The notes beneath the pieces were generated by a model. That model worked only from the letters and a program-made list of their open reading frames with translations, ran no database searches and was not told the origin of the DNA. The translations under genes were made by a program, and so were the position numbers. From positions 1 through 32,926 of the IMG/VR virus record IMGVR_UViG_3300028920_000191: a stretch of 32,926 bases of DNA; one strand, 5' to 3'. Within the stretch, counting starts at the first letter, position 1; each line of letters starts with the position of its first letter. The stretch is from a virus. Positions 30,136 to 32,926 of this stretch are shown here, piece by piece.

Positions 30136-30642
30136 ATGGAATATCTTAATATATTATTCGATAGCCTGGTCCGTATGGTCCAGGCCACCGGCTCCGCGAA
30201 AAAATTTGAGGCGGCCGGTAAAGGGGCGGCGGAGGCTGATCTCGAGCCACCGGTCGAGGTGGACCCGGTCGCGGCCTGGATATATCTCTCAAAAATGGAG
30301 TCTATAATTAAGGGCTATAAGAACGGTCTCGAGCCTCACGTTACCGAGGCGGTCGATAGGGCCGGCGGATCTATTTCGAGAGCTGGGGCGGTTTTGGAAA
30401 GCGCCGAGGTGGGCGTTAAATGGGATCACTCCGGGGACCCGGTTTATACTCATATCTCCGATAAGGTTAAGGAGTTCAACGACGCCCTTAAGGCGCGCGC
30501 CAAAGAGACCAGGAGCTTAAAGGAAAGCCGGACCGAGCTTAATAAGGAGACCGGCGAAATAATCGAGATACCGCCGCCGGTAAGGACCTCGACAAGTAAA
30601 TTTAAACTCACTTTAAAGGATGTCGAAAATGGGAGCAAGTAA
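30136..30642 (+). CDS. Unknown protein following Bet
   Basis: The 168-aa product starts 1 bp after the Bet stop codon. It is predicted helical with charged segments (WIYLSKMESIIKGYKNGLEP, ISDKVKEFNDALKARAKETR) and ends in a Ser/Thr/Lys region (STSKFKLTLKDV). No family is recognised. Tight spacing after Bet suggests a recombination accessory role, such as an SSB-like or nuclease partner, but no OB-fold or nuclease motif is seen. It overlaps the next gene by 23 bp. Confidence 0.65.
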   Translation: MEYLNILFDSLVRMVQATGSAKKFEAAGKGAAEADLEPPVEVDPVAAWIYLSKMESIIKGYKNGLEPHVTEAVDRAGGSISRAGAVLESAEVGVKWDHSGDPVYTHISDKVKEFNDALKARAKETRSLKESRTELNKETGEIIEIPPPVRTSTSKFKLTLKDVENGSK

Positions 30643-31030
30643 GCGAGATTTTACCCAGGAGCGCGAACGATCCGCGCACCTGGAGGAGGTTAAAGCGAGG
30701 ACCGAGAGGATCCTCGTCGATACGAGAGAGCCGGATCCCGTCCCTCCGGACGGCAAGCCCTGGGATCCTAAGCCCAGGACCTACCGGACGACGCAAAGCG
30801 CGATAAGAAAAGCCTTAAAAGATATCGGCGTCGAGGCTAAGGTTAGATATATGGGAGCCCGACCGGGCTCGGAGTTTGTTTTTCAGGCCTGGATCCTCCG
30901 GGGCAAGGCAACGCGGGATCAAATTATCGCTTACCTGGAATATAAGATTTCATGCGCAAGGGTTAGGCGCTCGTCTTGCGATGTTTTCACAATATGGACC
31001 CGAGAGGAGGCGGTTAAATATGAGTCGTAA
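30620..31030 (+). CDS. Small basic protein of unknown function
   Basis: The 136-aa product overlaps its upstream neighbour by 23 bp (ATG 30620; ATG 30629 is an alternative) and the methyltransferase-like gene by 11 bp. It has a charged N-terminal third, a proline-rich middle (DPVPPDGKPWDPKPRTY) and a C-terminal fold (SEFVFQAWILRGKATRDQIIAYLEYKI) followed by CARVRRSSCDVFTIW. No family is recognised. Confidence 0.6.
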   Translation: MSKMGASKRDFTQERERSAHLEEVKARTERILVDTREPDPVPPDGKPWDPKPRTYRTTQSAIRKALKDIGVEAKVRYMGARPGSEFVFQAWILRGKATRDQIIAYLEYKISCARVRRSSCDVFTIWTREEAVKYES

Positions 31031-31682
31031 AATTAAGGCCTTAATCGCTTGCGAGGAGAGTCAGGCGGTTTGTATAGAGTTGCGAAAAATGGATATTGAA
31101 GCTTATTCGTGCGATATTCTCGATCCGTCCGGAGGTCATGCGGAATGGCATATTAAAGGAGATGTTACTGAGCAACTTAAAAAGGAATGGGATTTAATTA
31201 TCGCCTTTCCTCCTTGTACTTATTTAACCGTAACAGGCAATAGGTGGTTTAATGTTGATAAATACGGAGAAAAAGCTCTTAAGAGGATTGAAGAAAGAAA
31301 AAAGGCAATACAATTTTTTATATCTATCTACAATTCAAAAACGCCTTATATTGCTATCGAGAACCCGGTCGGGGTCATTAGTTCTGTATTTAAAAAACCA
31401 GACCAGATAATTAACCCGTTTGAATTTGGAGACCCTTATGAAAAAAAAACGTGCTTATGGCTGAAAAACTTGCCGCCGCTTATTAGTACGAAAAAGGTAG
31501 ATCCTCCTCCTCGGACAACTTTTAAAAGTGGTAAAAGTATGCCGTCATGGTATGCGGAGTCGTGGAAATTACCCAAAGACGAAATGGCTAAATTACGAAG
31601 CAAAACATTTCCAGGAATAGCAAAAGCAATGGCTCAACAATGGGGGCAATATGTAATAGATCAGAAAGGAGGTAAAAAATGA
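31020..31682 (+). CDS. DNA cytosine methyltransferase-like protein
   Basis: The ATG at 31020 gives 220 aa; an in-frame upstream extension from 30876 lies within the previous gene. The protein matches the short phage 'DNA cytosine methyltransferase' family: ALIACEESQAVC (about 7-18), SCDILDPSGGHAEWHIKGDV, LIIAFPPCTYLT with catalytic-type PPC at 64-66, ENP at 114-116, KKTCLWLKNLPPL and a terminal PGIAKAMAQQWG. It may methylate phage DNA to resist restriction. Its codon use is more AT-rich than its neighbours and it has only one CCWGG site that I see, suggesting recent import. A strong Shine-Dalgarno for the next gene lies inside its last codons. Confidence 0.75.
   Translation: MSRKIKALIACEESQAVCIELRKMDIEAYSCDILDPSGGHAEWHIKGDVTEQLKKEWDLIIAFPPCTYLTVTGNRWFNVDKYGEKALKRIEERKKAIQFFISIYNSKTPYIAIENPVGVISSVFKKPDQIINPFEFGDPYEKKTCLWLKNLPPLISTKKVDPPPRTTFKSGKSMPSWYAESWKLPKDEMAKLRSKTFPGIAKAMAQQWGQYVIDQKGGKK
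31665..31673 (+). promoter_or_regulatory. Unusual consensus Shine-Dalgarno inside methyltransferase 3' end
   Basis: AAAGGAGGT lies 5 bp before the ATG at 31679. Most genes here have A-rich leaders without such a site, as is usual for Bacteroidota. It may have come with the imported upstream gene. Confidence 0.55.
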
Positions 31683-31945
31683 CGATTAATACTAAAATTC
31701 AGGAAAGTATTAAGGCTCTGGACCAGGCTTTCGCGGACGCTTTCGAGAAAGATACGCCGCTTTATAAGCCCTCCGAGCTCGCCGTGCTCTTAGGCGTCGA
31801 TGTGCGGACGATTTACCGCGATATCGACAAGCTGGGCCTTATAACGATTAAGCTCGGACCCAAATCGACCAGGGTCCCAAAGTCTCAGGCCGATAGGCTC
31901 GCCGCCTACCGGGGGACCACCTTACCGCAAAAGTTTAAGTTTTAA
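31679..31945 (+). CDS. Small helix-turn-helix DNA-binding protein
   Basis: The 88-aa product has a helical N-terminus and then YKPSELAVLLGVDVRTIYRDIDKLGLI (about 29-55), a clear helix-turn-helix of the excisionase/HTH_17 type, with a basic C-terminus. It overlaps the methyltransferase stop by 4 bp and ends 2 bp before the helicase start. It could regulate the early operon or assist replication; no integrase is present that would make it an excisionase. It is preceded by a rare consensus Shine-Dalgarno. Confidence 0.72.
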   Translation: MTINTKIQESIKALDQAFADAFEKDTPLYKPSELAVLLGVDVRTIYRDIDKLGLITIKLGPKSTRVPKSQADRLAAYRGTTLPQKFKF

Positions 31946-31947
31946 AT

Positions 31948-32926
31948 ATGCTTAAGCTTAGACCTTACCAGAAGGAGGCTCGGAGTCTCCTCCGGGGACG
32001 GTTTCGGGCGGGCGCTCAGCGCGTTATTTTGTGCGCGCCTACCGGAGCCGGTAAAACCGTTATTTTCTCAGATATCGCAAAGCATACCAACGCCCTCGGC
32101 AATCGGATCCTTATCCTTACCGACCGGATCGAGCTCCTGAAACAGGGCTCCGGAGCGCTTTCAAAGGTAGGCCTCGAGGTCGAGGTTATCCAGGCCGGGC
32201 AAAAGATTGATAAAATCAATTACCAGGCGAGCGCCTTTATCGCAATGGTCGAGACGCTTAACCGGCGCCTCCAAAATCGCGTATTTAGGCGCTTGCTTGG
32301 TAAAATCGACCTCCTCATTATTGACGAGGCCCACAAAGGCAATTTTCGTAAAATATTCGACCACTTTCCGGACGCCTGGGTTATCGGAGCGACGGCGACG
32401 CCGATATCGGCCTCGATAAAGCACCCGCTCCGCGACTTTTACGACGATATTGTCGAAAACACCAGCATCCCGGAGCTCGTTAATAGCGGCTTTCTCGTCC
32501 CTTGTCGGACCTTTGCAGCAAAGGAAAAGCTCGAGGCTAAGGATCTCCGCGTTAAAAAGGGCGAATATACAGAGGAGAGCCAATTTAACTGGTTTGATAA
32601 AAAAGAGCATTATGCGGATATCGTCGATAAATACGAGTATTTCGCTAAGGGTAAAAAGGCCCTTATTTTTAATATCAATATTAAGCACTCTGAAAAGACG
32701 ACGCTCGCCTTTAAGGAGCGCGGGATCCGCTCCGCTCACCTGGACGGGACCACACCCAAAGGGCAAAGGGAGGAGATCCTCCGGGAGTTTAACGAGGGTA
32801 AGATCCAGGTCCTTAATAACGTCGGCGTTCTTACAACGGGATACGACGAGCCAAGCATCGAGGTTATCGGCCTGAACCGCCGGACCAAATCATTACCTCT
32901 TTATTTGCAAATGGTAGGCCGAGGAT
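31948..32926 (+). CDS. SF2 DEAD/DEAH-type helicase, N-terminal part (continues at 1-627)
   Basis: The gene starts at ATG 31948, 2 bp after the HTH gene, and runs off the right end, continuing at position 1 to a total of 489 aa. It has an N-terminal Q-like RPYQKEA motif (5-11), Walker A APTGAGKT (30-37), motif Ia near LTDRIELL, DEAH (126-129), motif III GATATP (147-152) and the second RecA domain (LIFNINIKHSEKT; NNVGVLTTGYDEP). The family includes phage helicases that unwind forked or branched DNA. A zinc-ribbon-like cysteine motif follows in the part at the left end. Confidence 0.9.
   Translation, partial: MLKLRPYQKEARSLLRGRFRAGAQRVILCAPTGAGKTVIFSDIAKHTNALGNRILILTDRIELLKQGSGALSKVGLEVEVIQAGQKIDKINYQASAFIAMVETLNRRLQNRVFRRLLGKIDLLIIDEAHKGNFRKIFDHFPDAWVIGATATPISASIKHPLRDFYDDIVENTSIPELVNSGFLVPCRTFAAKEKLEAKDLRVKKGEYTEESQFNWFDKKEHYADIVDKYEYFAKGKKALIFNINIKHSEKTTLAFKERGIRSAHLDGTTPKGQREEILREFNEGKIQVLNNVGVLTTGYDEPSIEVIGLNRRTKSLPLYLQMVGRG
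32791..32926. repeat. Right copy of 136-bp terminal overlap
   Basis: This is identical to positions 1-136 except for A at 32800 (T at 10). In this copy the helicase codon is AAG (Lys), so the reading frame stays open. The copy marks where the circular map was cut by assembly and should be removed when counting genome length. Confidence 0.93.

Noticed and set aside
31679-31945. Excisionase of a temperate phage
   Set aside because: The HTH type fits, but no integrase or attachment-site signature is present in the complete circle, so a general DNA-binding label is safer.
32161-32766. Long minus-strand open frame (201 aa)
   Set aside because: It lies wholly antisense to the helicase motifs on the plus strand and has no recognisable domain; long shadow frames are common at this composition.
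1-32926. tRNA or rRNA genes
   Set aside because: Almost all sequence is accounted for by protein genes, and no cloverleaf-like segment was seen in the gaps.

Overview
The window looks like one complete, circular (or circularly permuted) genome of a contractile-tailed phage of about 32.8 kb. Its first 136 bases recur as its last 136 bases with one mismatch, and a helicase gene runs off the right end and continues at the left end, so the unique circle is 32,790 bp. The host is most likely a member of the Bacteroidota. This is inferred from A-rich, mostly Shine-Dalgarno-free start regions, promoter-like TTG-N19-TAnnTTTG elements, and protein families common in phages of that phylum. I found no integrase, transposase, repressor, tRNA or CRISPR array.

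Layout. (1) Early/replication module, 28.4 kb to the right end and on through 1-4.27 kb: two small unknown genes, a Bet/RecT annealing protein, small unknowns, a cytosine-methyltransferase-like gene, a small HTH protein, an SF2 helicase split across the ends, a RepA-like hexameric helicase, an HNH endonuclease, a GGGATAAG-rich candidate origin (2.16-2.40 kb), small unknowns and a VRR-NUC nuclease. (2) Head module of Mu type (gp36-, gp29-, gp30-, G- and I-like genes and a capsid gene), 4.36-13.8 kb, interrupted by an inverted terminase cassette on the minus strand (9.39-11.56 kb). (3) M15 endolysin and holin, 13.9-14.9 kb. (4) Contractile tail and baseplate: sheath, tube, assembly chaperones with a -1 frameshift, tape measure, hub, spike, gp25/W-like, J-like, collar fibre, and a large distal tail protein whose C-terminal part looks recently acquired. 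(5) A second envelope-related cluster, 26.5-28.1 kb: a permuted NlpC/P60-like hydrolase, a membrane protein, and a membrane-anchored soluble-domain protein. An AT-rich regulatory gap of 327 bp then leads back into the early genes.

The genome therefore combines a Mu-like virion with non-transposing replication and recombination genes. Points most worth attention: the portal and MuF genes lie in different frames, joined by a correctly phased A_AAA_AAG slippery heptamer, the same heptamer found at the tail-chaperone frameshift; the MuF protein carries a C-terminal metallopeptidase-like domain with HKYGH in place of HExxH, followed by a coupled small acidic gene; the HNH endonuclease ends in an SSB-like tip (DDDLPF); there is an iteron/hairpin candidate origin; three repeats sit at an exact 31-bp period next to the terminase; a 23-bp element is duplicated upstream of two early genes; and CCWGG sites are very dense except in genes that look imported.
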